Below are positions 29,401-41,400 of a DNA stretch of 64,000 nt, in pieces (positions within the stretch are counted from its first letter, which is position 1; each line of letters begins with the position of its first letter). Under the pieces are notes generated by a model, which searched no databases, was not told where the DNA came from, and saw only the letters and a program-made list of their open reading frames with translations. The position numbers and the translations under genes were made by a program. Source of the DNA: Gymnogyps californianus (lineage: Eukaryota > Chordata > Aves > Accipitriformes > Cathartidae); assembly GCF_018139145.2 (NCBI RefSeq), contig NC_059481.1, forward strand, positions 4,266,368 to 4,330,367, given 5' to 3'.

Positions 29401-32400
29401 GCTATGTTGATTTAAGTCAGAGTGACTTTATTGTCTTTGTCCAGAACTCTAGGACAGATCTGTGATTCTAAATTTATTGTCTTGTGCTCCCTCCTACAAC
29501 CTCTCCCCAGAGCTCTGTTGTAAAATATTGAATTCAGCACTTGCAGGATACATGGGGAATCGGGAGAGGATTACTCATGAATGGGATCCAGATGAAGATA
29601 TTTAGTTTCTGAAGTTTCTAGGCAAAGTGCCAGAATCATTAAAGTTTTCAGAGGTACCCATAGGTAATTTAAGCCATTGCTTTTTGCTGCCAGAAGAATT
29701 GTCAGATGATTACTTAATGGTTCCGTCTTGAATTCCAGTGCCCCAGTGAGCTGTTGAAAATGCCTAACGCCCAATGAAAAGTACTTTAGAATGTGCAGAT
29801 GTAGACCCAAAACATACTACCAAAAGCAGTTCTAATGTAGATTAAGGCTGGTGGAATGTACATAGCTGGATTGTCCTGGAGAACATGTAACAAAAGCTTA
29901 GGAAAAAAAAATAATTTCCCATTGTTAGAACAGAGATAAATATTTAGGACACTTGTCACAAAGAATGAAGCAGCAAAAGATGCACACTGATTTGAAGAAG
30001 GATTTTTTTCATCTACTTTATTATGGATTACTTAAATAATCAAACAACCAAGCTGTAGGAGTTTAGAGATGAAATTCACCAAGTCATTCTCAGGAGAAGC
30101 AAGCAGTGAAAGATTAAAACAAAATTTATGAAGAAGTTCTGCCTTGGAAAAAATACGTATTTTTCCGGTTCAGCCTATTTTTTCTGTATAGGACTCGCTA
30201 ATAGTTAGGAAAGCCAATTCAATAAAAGTATTTGAGAAAAAAGTACTTGTGCAAATGGGGATTTGCACACCTTGCTGCCGAAGATAAACAGCTGCATATT
30301 ACAAAATATTTCTTTGGGCAAGGCAAGCAGAGAAAGCAGTTTAATTATAAGGTGGAGACTGTGTTGTAAGAACTATGTAGCAACATGCTTACAGCCACTT
30401 GAAAGTAGCCTGGTGGGTGAGCTCAGAGGAACGGTGAAGCAGATGATCCAAAGCTGCACTGCTTTGGATCATCACAGTGTGGGCAAAACACAAGTGAGCC
30501 TTCCTGAGAGCCATTGAGTCTGGAAGCAGTGCTATGAGAGCATTCCCAGGAGAAGCTAAATGGAGTGCTTTTTGGAAAAAGCATGACAGAGAAGTTGTAT
30601 GCACTCAGCAGACACTGTAACTGAGCATTCCCTCATTATTGGCTATGTTCTTTGTTACAGACAATCTGCAGGATATTTTATTTTGAAGGAACGAAAGAAC
30701 AAAAATCATGCAATAGTTTATAATAAAGCTTTGGAAGTTAAGCAGACAGGAACTGCAGTAACATGGTTGACCATAGCCGTAGCTTTGCACCTTGAACATA
30801 TTGTTCTTCTAAAATTAGGCATCACATTAATCTCAACTTATCTGATAATATATATTATGAATGCAGTTTCTTCAACGGTGAACACTTCTCATACATTAAA
30901 CCAGAATTTAATTAATTAATAAAAATATTTTCACTGTACGGTGAGCCCACACATATGGTACAACATTATCCAGGAACAAGGTGAGAGTGGAGAAGCTGTG
31001 TAATGGGAGGAGCCTCTGCGTTAGAAATACCAGGAAAGGGAGGAGGAGATGGTAGCTTCATCGTGAATCCAGACAGCATAGGTCTGGAAGCTAAGATAAC
31101 GGACTCTGGATGAATGCATAGTCTGAACTACTGACTGTTTTAATTGCAAAAAAAGTTTGCTTAAGTCTTTTTTGTGAGCAGTTGTGAATGTGATTTCCAG
31201 ACTTTAAGTACTTTGACTTGCTATATGTATATAAAGGGTTATGAGTAAATATCCTGAAGTCTAAAGGAATACCTTGTACTGAATAATGTATTAACCATAT
31301 ACATATGTAGTTATTTGATAAACTGCTTATTTTTGCAAGTTTATAGGAAGCTGTTTTGTTTTTTTTTTTTATTCTAATAACCCCTGTAGAGAGCCAACCA
31401 GTAAAAATTTAACATTGACAAAGCTACAGAACTTGAATAATAGTGATAAGGAATAGGAATACAAAAAGAATGAGATGTCTTTTTATTTGCCACTATACAT
31501 AATCTGTTTAACAAATAGCTTCCCCTTAAATCTCATGATAATATGACTGCTGTATAACAGTGTTCATATTCTGTTGGTGCAATTTGTGATCTTAGAAATC
31601 ACTCTGCAGAATTAAGGTCAAAATATATTGAACCCTACTACATGAAGTTCATAGTTTTTAAATTTGAGAGAGAATATTCTAACCTAATTATACAGGACAA
31701 TTAGTGTATTCTATGAGGCTTATTAAAGTGAGAATTTCTGTAAAACATTTTCTCCATGGAAATCATTGGTACGTTATTATATTGAAGACTGACTTTATAG
31801 ATTCTTTTCAGTTTTATTCTTAGTATTTTAACAAGATTTTACTATGAGGAGAGAATTTAGAGGACAGCAAATATCTGACTGTATTTGACCTAGAATAGGA
31901 GATGTAAGCAGAAATTCCAGTTACCAGAGAAGGAAACATAGAGCCTGTGGAAGGAAAAGGCCAATTCCAAAGTCTCTTGAAACTGAAAAATTATGGAAAT
32001 TAGTATTACAGTAAGTAGTGACGTTAATCAGATACTCGGTATCATTATGGTAACAGAAAAAAATAGTTTTTCTAATGTGTAACTTCAGCAAAGCACTGCC
32101 ATTTCAAAATGATAAAAGGGGAGAGATTTAGCTGTTACATTTAGTTTCTGTAGTTACGATAAGAAATGGTACTGTATTCATTGGTTTCCATCGAATACAC
32201 TTAGTTTAAAAAAGTAATTGCTATGCCAGCAAATTCAGATTGGATGCTTTGCTTCTGGTGAATCATCACCAGCAGTAAGGACTGCCAGTTACATCAGTCA
32301 TTATTTTACCATTAAAATATCAGTTGCACATGCATTACTTCCACTGGTTTGCAGAGATAAATCTCGCTAGAGCTGTTACAATCTTGGAAACAAAGAAGGA

Positions 32401-35400
32401 AAGGAAACTTTCCTTCTGTTAATCCAATGTAGAGAATGTTCAAATTCTTGCCTTTTAGATTGGCCCGATGTGTGAGAACAGCTTCAGTATGATATAACAT
32501 CTAACTGGCACAGAGCAGTGGTGGTAGCTGCAAGCGAGTTGTGCTACATTAGGATTTGCCCCAAACCTCTGGATAAGCCAGTCAGCCTGAGCATGCTGTG
32601 CCTCCATCTCGGGTGAAGGGGGCGTGTGCGTGCATTGAATTCAGGCAGCAGATGAGGTCATGTTTGATAGAATGGTACCTTGAAATTAAATCCCAAATTA
32701 CATCAGGAAATACTGTCATTCAAAAACCACTCCTGGCTAATGGAGTTATACAGAAGTATGCTTTGTTTAATCCTAGCTGGTCAACGTTGTGTAACATGAA
32801 CTCAATTTGTTCTAATTGGCTTGCTAAAGTGACCTCTACTGTTAAATCCTCTGTGTGTGTGCTTTTAGAGGTTTTTGCATATTACCTTTGGAATCATAAA
32901 CTTTTTTTTTTAAACACAAAAATCGGATGTAGAAAATCCACTTTTAAACTGGTAGTTGGATTTTGGAACATGCTGTCCCTGCACTAATAATGTTAAATAA
33001 TTTATGCAGAACCTCAGCCTTAATAACAAATTTAGCAGCCAAAGTCCAGATTTCCAAAGCATTTTGGTTTAGCTGGGGCATCTCACCACCAAACTGTAAT
33101 TCTGCAGTGTGTTTTCTCCTTGCTGCAATATGCTCAGTAAGCTCTTGATCAAGCAGTCCTACCGAATTCTGCTTGATTCAATCTTACTTGAACAATTCCA
33201 GATAACATAACCATTCTTGGATTTTTAATTAATTTTTAAAGGAATAGCTTCTAGCAAAAGGTAGAAGTAACAACATTAAAAACATATTCTTTCACTCAGA
33301 AGGGATGGTTCTGAATATACACATAAATTGTTGATGGAAGAGAAAATTTCGTAATTGTACTTTCAGGGCAAAAAAACCCCCAACTCTCAAATTGACTGCT
33401 TAGTCCATAGAGGCGAGTAACAACTACTTTGCATGCAGCATTACTAACTTCAACACTCCTGAAGATATTAGATGCATAGAGCTCCTCATACAAGATTTGC
33501 ATGTTGAAGCATTATCAGAGCAAGTCCAGAAGTTCAGACTTGCAGGTTGATTATTTTTCTGTTAAGGGAACATAATATAAACTGAACCAGTATCCTCTAA
33601 CAGTCGGATGAGAATAAAGCAAACTAAAGAGATTTTCATCTGGGAAAAGTCATTAATGATGATTACTAAAAGTTTTGAGTAGCCTCACAGGAGGCTCTTC
33701 TGATATATTACTATCAGATCTGTTTTCTTCTGAGGGCTTTTTTGCTATTCCTTTTCAGCAAGAGTAACATTCAGTTATCTTTTGACTAAGACTTTGTTTA
33801 TTTGTTTTGTAAAATAATAAAAATTAAAAAAGCTTTAGTATCCAAAAGACATTTAAAGGAAAAGATTGCACTAGATTTCTAAACATCAGATGCAGTTTTC
33901 CTTTAAGACAGAAAAAATTTCAAGAACTATTAAGTGTTTTGAGACGGCAGACAAACACGTTTTTAAATTATTTCAGATGTTTTGTTTTTATTCCCAACTA
34001 TGTCTTCCTGGTCCGTCATTCTGTCCTTGCAATCCCACTTCATTAAGTCACCATTTTCCCATATATCAAACCCAGGCTTACGTTTCAAAATGCAGCATAA
34101 TCCCTGTGTGTATTTAAATTACTCTGTTTCTCATCAACATCTGCCTTCACCAAGTCAGTGACTATTTTCAGAGCCTAACTCTGTGCTTATCAGACAAGCC
34201 CTTTCGTGTTTTGTCCCATTATGCCATTAACAAGAGAGGAAATATCCTCTCAGGCAAGATTAGTGATGACTCCTCATTTTCCTTCAGCTGCTTTTGCGAC
34301 CTGTACCTCTGCTCTGAGACACAGAGCAAGAGAGGAAAAGAACTATGATTGTCGCTTCTGATGGGTGAAGAATTACAAAATCTGCTAAATTCTTGTAAAA
34401 GGGATCCAGCTTGGTTAAGGCTTTCTTAAAGTATGATTTAATTGTGAATAACAATAATAAATTCTAGGAGTGTCCCACATACAGATATTTTACAAAATGT
34501 AGTTGTTAATATGAGATGGGAAATAACGTCGGATGTAGTGTTTGGTCCTAGTGTTTGCTACCTGACACTGTTGTGTAAAAATACTGCTTTTGAAGTTGTT
34601 TGTTGTTTATTTGAAAGCTGGGAAGGGCATTGTTTGGAGTTTCTTTTTCTACATTTTGAGTTAATTTATTATACTCTGGAGGGGAAGGGCTTCCTGAGCT
34701 TCACTCAGGACTCTTCTGTTGTACCTGTTGAGAGGGATTGAAGGTAATCCTAAATTGTTCTTGGCCTCTGAAGGCTGCTGATTCCCACCCCTTGTTCTAT
34801 GAAATGAAGTCAGCTAAATTATTCATGAATAGCAGCATGCAGATTTTTTAATCTGCAGTGCATTGCTTTATGCAGTCAGTCATTTCTAAATGCTCGGTTA
34901 TTGTTCAGATGTTTTGCTCATGTAATCCTTTGCAGTCTGTTACCTTACAGACTTTCTGGTTTTGAGTTTGTATTATCTGTGCTTTAAACTTTGTCTGGTT
35001 AATTTAAGCCAAGAAGGGTTAATTTTGTCTGTGTTACAATGATAATTTGTTGCTTTGGTGAAGTTTTTGAGAAACTTTATTATTAGGAACTAAATCTTCT
35101 TTTCCTAGCCTTAAAAAACCCAAACAAACAACAACAAAAAACCCCCTAACCTCAGAGCTTCAACAGGTATCAACAGTGACAATTTACAAGGTATTGTGAG
35201 ATTGGTACAGTGGCAGTATGATCAAGGTTAAGATTGGTAATTCATTCTTTATACTCGCACGGTTCATGGCCTCTCTGTCGAGATTCAAAATTAGTGTCTC
35301 CATCTGGTATATTCCATGATGTTGAAACCAGAAGTCTACTGTATGAAATGAGAATGTGATCCTTAGAGTGAAGGCATTTCCCTGTTTAACCTGATTGTAG

Positions 35401-38400
35401 TGGAGTTTGCAACAGAGGCAAAATGTTCTTTGTTCTTCTGAGCTTTTTATTTTCTCCTGTTTGTATTTCTAAGTGCTTGCAAGCTGTGGTTTTTGTTTTC
35501 CCTTACATATATTGTATGTTGATTGTAGTGAATCCTGCTAGCACTCCTGGATAACTTTTTAATAGGTATATTGTCTTTTAGAACCTTTACAGATGCACAG
35601 ACTGTCTGCAGAGATTCACTGCCTCATTTGGAGGAGACCCAAGATGAAGGCATAGAGCCAACAGGTAAGCATGTAAAAGATGAAACTTGGAAATTTGAGC
35701 TCTTTTTAGAATTTTTTAAATGTAATTTTTGTGTCTATTCTAGCAAGTTATGACTGACAACTTTTCAGGGCTGGGATAAGGAGAGGCAGCCAAAAATAAA
35801 ATTAAACTGAAGGGAATCAGGGCAACTGAAAAATTTTCAGAAGCTTTCTGTAAACTTGCATGAATTCAATAGTTTCTCCCAGTTTTTGTCTGTATTTGAG
35901 GCAATTACTAGATAAAAGTGAAAAATAGCCTGATCCCATGGAAAATCATACCAATTCTTGTGTTATCTTTGGCATCACAGCCTACTTACCAGCTGTCAAC
36001 TATTGAGGATTTGGCATACTGTGTAATAACTGGAGGCTGTAAAGGAATATCTATACTTTGGTCACTTCTGTGTTGCATTGTAGCATATGCATACTACTGT
36101 AATTTTAAACCAATTGCAGTGGTAAATTAACCTAGTTGTGCTACCATGTGGCTTAAAGGAGGTGTAATAGCAGAACTTGCCGAGGTTCTTTGGAATGTTT
36201 GCCAGCCTGAGGGAGCTCCCTGTTGCCTTGGTGAGGCTGCTACTGGTATCTAAATTTGCTCATTTAAACAGGGATTATTTCTTCTATGAGGCAACTGGAG
36301 CAATGACTGCAAGTGGATTTTGAAGAAATAACAGATCTATGTAGGAATCTCACATGCAGACTTTATACGTATGTATAAATATATACCTGTATGCATAGAT
36401 GTTTATTTTAAAAAAGGAAATTCTTTGATACACAATAGGTTTCTTTCCAAGAATTGAACTGCTAGGCATTTGCTTTTTGTTTTTCAGTAAGCAGGAAATA
36501 AATTTGGATGGATAAAGGTGATAACTAACTTCTGTTTTCAAATTTTCAGGGTATTTTATTGAACTATTTGAGACATACATTGTATACATAGATCATTAGT
36601 GAGGCTGTGATTGTGCAGAGTACTTGCTTGTGTGCTCATGAAGGCCCTGACCTATTTTTCTAAGAATTAATCTGGGACACTGGTTACTGCTGTCAGCTAT
36701 CTACCCTGCTTCTGTCCCAGAGGTTGCTGCTGGCTGCAGTTTAGAGTAATATGCTGGGCTGTAAACCACAGTGCTCACGAAGGAATGCACATGCCATTCA
36801 GCCACTCCTGCAGAGGTGACCACAGCCTCTGGAAGAAAGGTGAGATGAACAACTGAGGGTAGAAGCCATTCCAGCTGTGCCATCATAATTTTCCTGCAAA
36901 CACAAGTCACACCCCATCCATTTTAATTAAGGAGTTCCTTTATTTGTGTTTAGATATGTTTCTAAGTTGATGAATCAGGAGCTTACAATTTAAGTTTGCT
37001 TTCGTCTTTTATTTGACTTTGGGAATCTGTGGCACTACTTGTTACCCATTTAAATGAGAAGCAGTGTTTGACTTGGAAACATCACACAGCTATGCTGATT
37101 CTGAGTGGTAAAGTGAGGACTGAATGTCAAAAACTTCTCCCAAAAAATCTTTCAGTAGAAGGAAGCTCAGTGTCTAGTTGCGGTGGGTCTGCTTTGTATA
37201 TCAAGAGAAAAGGAGATTCTGATGTTTTCTAATTGTGCAGAACTGTCTTTCTTATTTTATAATTGATATGTTCTCCAACCTTAGGAGTAAATTTGTCTAA
37301 TGAGGACCGCAGATTTTTCTGGAATTTTTTCCCCATTCTTTTCCACCAATGTATAGAAGCTCATTCCTGTGGAACCAGGCCAGATTTTGTTTTTTCTAAT
37401 GCATATGTAAATCCAGAGTAACGTTACTGTTGGCAGCAAGCATTATATTGGCTTAAAACCAGTGTAAAGTTAAAAGAGAACTCATTCATGCTGGTTTTAT
37501 ACTGATGGAATCGCAAAATAATTTATGTTGGAAAAGACCACTGGAGGGCAACTAGTCCAGCTTTCTGCTCATAGGAGGGCTCATGGCTTTGTTCAGCTGA
37601 GTTTTGAAAACCTCCAAGGATGGAGATTCCACAGCCTCTCAGTCCCTCTTCTTAGGCTGAGTCACCTGCATTGTGAAATTATTTTTCTTTGTCCAGCAAG
37701 AATTTTCCTTGCTGCAGCTCATGTCCGTTGCCTCTTGTTCTTCTGCTGTGTGCCTCAGAGAAGAATCTGTCTTCTTTACAGCACCACTCTTCAGTCTGTG
37801 GCAGACTGCAGTTAGATTCATTCTTTATCTTCTCTTCTCCAGATTGAAGAAACCCAGCTCCTTTAGGGGCTTCTCATACATGCTACCATCTGGGAGTCCC
37901 TATTCTGGCCTTGCTTCAGTTTGTCAGGATCTCTCTTGCACTGGGGCTTCCAAAGCTGCACACTGCTTCAGGTGCACCCTCATGAGTACTGAGTAGGGGG
38001 AAATAATCACTTTCCTTGATCTGCTGGCTATAATCTTGCTAATGCAGCCCGGGATGTAGTTAGCCTTTATCTCCAGTGGGACGTACTACTGACTCGCATT
38101 CAACTTGTCCACCAGGAACCACAGGGGTTTTTCTGCTGAGCGAGCTGGCATCCAGTCTGTGGTGTTGCATGGGGTTATCCTACCCTGAGTGCAAGACTTA
38201 TGTTCACCCTTGTCGAGTTTTGAGGTTTATGTCAGCCCATTCTTCCAGTTTGCTGAGGTCCATCTGAATGGCAGCCCTGCCTGTTGGCATGTTGGCCAAT
38301 TCCCCAAGTTTGCTATCATCTTTGAAGCTGGTGAGGGTGCATTCTATTGTCCAAGACAATAATGCAGTCATTAAATAATATCATTCTCAGGACTAACCCC

Positions 38401-41400
38401 TGAAGAATGTCACTTGTAATTGGCTGCTAGCTAGACTGAGAAATGTTGACCATTGTTCTCGAAGACTAATTTTCCTGCCAGTTTTTTATCCACCTGTTAG
38501 TCCCACTCCATCCGGTCCAGACCTTCCAAGGATGCTGGGGGAGACCTTGTTAAAGACCTTGTTAAAGGTAAAGTAAACAACATGCCACTGCTCTCCCCAT
38601 CTCGGAGCCAGTCATCTCATCATGGAAGGCAGTTGGGTTGGATTTACCAAGGCCAAATCAAGTCTGTCCCTTCTGGCTGGTGTCAGTCACCATTTTATAA
38701 CTCAAGAGTGATTTCTAGGAGAGTTTGTTCTGTAGCCTTTCCACGGAGTGAGGTGAGTCTGATTGTCCTTTAGTTATTTGAATCTTCTTTCTTCCCCTTT
38801 TTGAAGACAGGTGTGATATTTGCTTTTTTCCTGTCATGGGGACCTTACCAGATTGCCATGCTTTTTCAAAGACGACGGAGAGCAGCCTTGTGATGACTGG
38901 CCTGGTCTCTCAGCATACACTCTGAAGCACCCCATCTGGGCCCATCGACGTTTTTGTATGTGTCTAGTTTGCGGAAGTGGTCCCTACTTTGATCTTCCTG
39001 TGCTGTTGTACGTAAAACTTCTCACCTGCCACTAGGCACAGAAACCCAGGAAGCCTGATCTTGCCAGTAAAGACCAAGGTGAAGAAGGCACTGAGTACAT
39101 CAGCCCCTTTTCATGTCCTATGTCAGTAAGTTGCCCATGATAGCCTCGGTTCTCCTTTTGGCTGCCAGTGTATCTGTAGAAGCCCTTCTTGTGGCTCTTC
39201 ACATCACTCATCAATTTCAATTCCAACTGAGTTTTGACTTTCCGTTCCTGCATGCCTGGGCAATGTTTCTGTAGTGATGTTTCCTCCTGATTACATCCTC
39301 CACACGCTTCCATTTTGGTGCATCGTAATCAGTTTTAGAAGCGTCAGTATTGTCATGAAGCTTATTTTGTACTTGTCCTGATGCACCACTCCCTCCACAT
39401 CAGTTTGTAGAGGCATTGTTTGGAGGCTATCTTATTTCTCTGATCCACAATGGTAGAAGTTTACTGATGTGGAGAGCAGTATATTTTATTGCAATTTGTG
39501 AATGTTGCCTTTTCCTCCAGTGGAAAGGGTGCAGGTTTCCATGAACTGAAATATTTCTGTGTGTTTTGGATAATTTTAAAAGATTTCTGCTATTTACTCA
39601 GCCTTTTCTGTTTGAGAGTTTAAAGTTACATGTTTGTTGTGGAAAATTGATAATATATATAATATACCAGAAAACCCTCTTCCTCCACAAGCTGTGGCAA
39701 GGCAAGCAACAGGAAGCTGGTTTCTGGTTTTTTTTAGAAGAATCACTATATATATGTTCTGGCTGATACATTCAGGTTCACTTGAAATTCAGAAGTTCTG
39801 TACTTCTGTTTAATCTGTTCATTGGCACAAGGGGAAGTTTGACAGAGATGCCAAACTCTCGGACTCCAACCTATGTGTGCTCAGCTCCAGCTTTTACTAA
39901 AAAGAAGTCAAGCTTTCAGGGCCACAAACATCTTGAAGAAAACTAAAAAGTAATGGGAGAGAGGAGGAATGATGTATTTGTGTTGTCAGCAGAATGTGAT
40001 GGCATCATAGCTGTGGAATCTGGGATGATGACTGTCAGAAATGCCTCCAGCAAAGAGCTGAAAACCTTCTCTTGTCATTAGAGCAGAGTGATGTTTTGCA
40101 GGAACTGGCATATAATCACGATACTGTTTTGTGAGTTAAATCTGAATCAGTTTCAAGCAGAAGTTAAATTATTCTTTTAGTTCCTGCTTCTCAGGGCACA
40201 CCTATGGAATATCACTTGGAGTTGTTCACGTCATGCAGCAGGGCCGTTCCACAATCAGCTTGGCTGTTTGTTTACCTGTCTGAAATGTGACCTTGGTTCT
40301 TTTGCATCTTATATGGCTGTCATAGTTGTTCTTCTGTAAACATCAGAATTCATTTACATTCCCAAATCCATTCTGGAAGTCACCAGGATACTTGCAGGTC
40401 ACGTAGTGAACAGAGAGAAGGTTTCATTCATATGTTAGCTTTAAACTGTAGGATTAGTGTAATTTTTTTTTTTTTTAAACTAGTACACAGTCTCCTTCAT
40501 ACATCCCAGAGGTCCAGCAGTTTCAGCCAGATTGGGTATTCATGAAAAAAAAAATATATGGACTTGCTATTTGTTTGTCTGTTTAAAATAATTTTTGGTA
40601 TCTGGGCTGGGAGAGACAGCCTGTACTATGTCACAACTGTTCAGTCATACATGGTGGAAAGGAATAATAATTGGCAGATAAAAATACAAAAACTGTAGTG
40701 TGTTTATGTTGTGTATTATTTCAGACTTGGTAGAAAATATTTGAATAACACATGTACTTTTATAAGTCAGTATTCACATGTAAATGGTTCACAAGTCTAG
40801 GATTGTATTATAAAAGATCAGCTGAAAACTTTCAAAGTGTTTTTTTAAGTGGTAAACAAAGTTTTTAACTATTTTTTTTCTCCTGTAAAGTTTCTTGTTG
40901 AAAATTTACACTTTAGTGGGAAAACTGCACACCTAAAATCCAAAATATTTAGATCAGCTGTCCTTAGAGCAATTCCTAAGACAAACTGCAGTACAGTCAT
41001 CCTGTTATACACTGTATGTATGAGACTACTCTGAGCCATCTCTTCCTTCAGCAGCAAAGACAGTGAATCATGGAAAATTTAGCCTGATGATGGAATTTGG
41101 CCTTGGAGGAGAATGACATGGGGAAAAAAAACACTTGAAGAGGCTCAAAGAGTGACAGTCAAAACTACGTATCTGAATAAAATCTCTGCCATTTTTTGTT
41201 TTATCTGACAAAACAGTCGTCTTCAGGAGCAAATCTTTTCTCACCATCTCTGACCTTCAGTGAATTTATATGAAGGACATGAGCCAAGGTCACATATTAG
41301 TGAATGAAAAAGCATTTTGGGTACAAAGTATAATGCAGGTAGCAGGAGTTACTGGAAGAAAGAGGAAAGAAACAAATATTCCTCTTTGCTTGCACAGAGG

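Larger units (their letters stand above)
26468..35581 (+). other. ACSBG1: ACSBG1 intron 1
   Basis: About 9.1 kb, AT-rich. I see no exon, RNA gene or well-preserved interspersed repeat. It holds a G14 run (28506-28519) next to a GGCCGG motif, a perfect 13-bp-arm inverted repeat at 30442-30473, and A-rich tracts near 27890 and 35110. Open frames up to about 130 codons (for example 32598-32987) show no recognisable protein character. Confidence 0.55.

Noticed and set aside
30599..30919. 106-codon plus-strand frame with hydrophobic stretches
   Set aside because: Apparent membrane-like segments arise from AT-rich codons. No family match or transcription context.
32598..32987. 129-codon plus-strand frame in ACSBG1 intron 1
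   Set aside because: No recognisable domain, ordinary AT-rich intron composition, and no matching splice phase to ACSBG1 exons.
37525..39313. Several open frames of 60-107 codons on both strands
   Set aside because: They lie within the decayed CR1 fragment and are remnants or shadows of it, not host genes.
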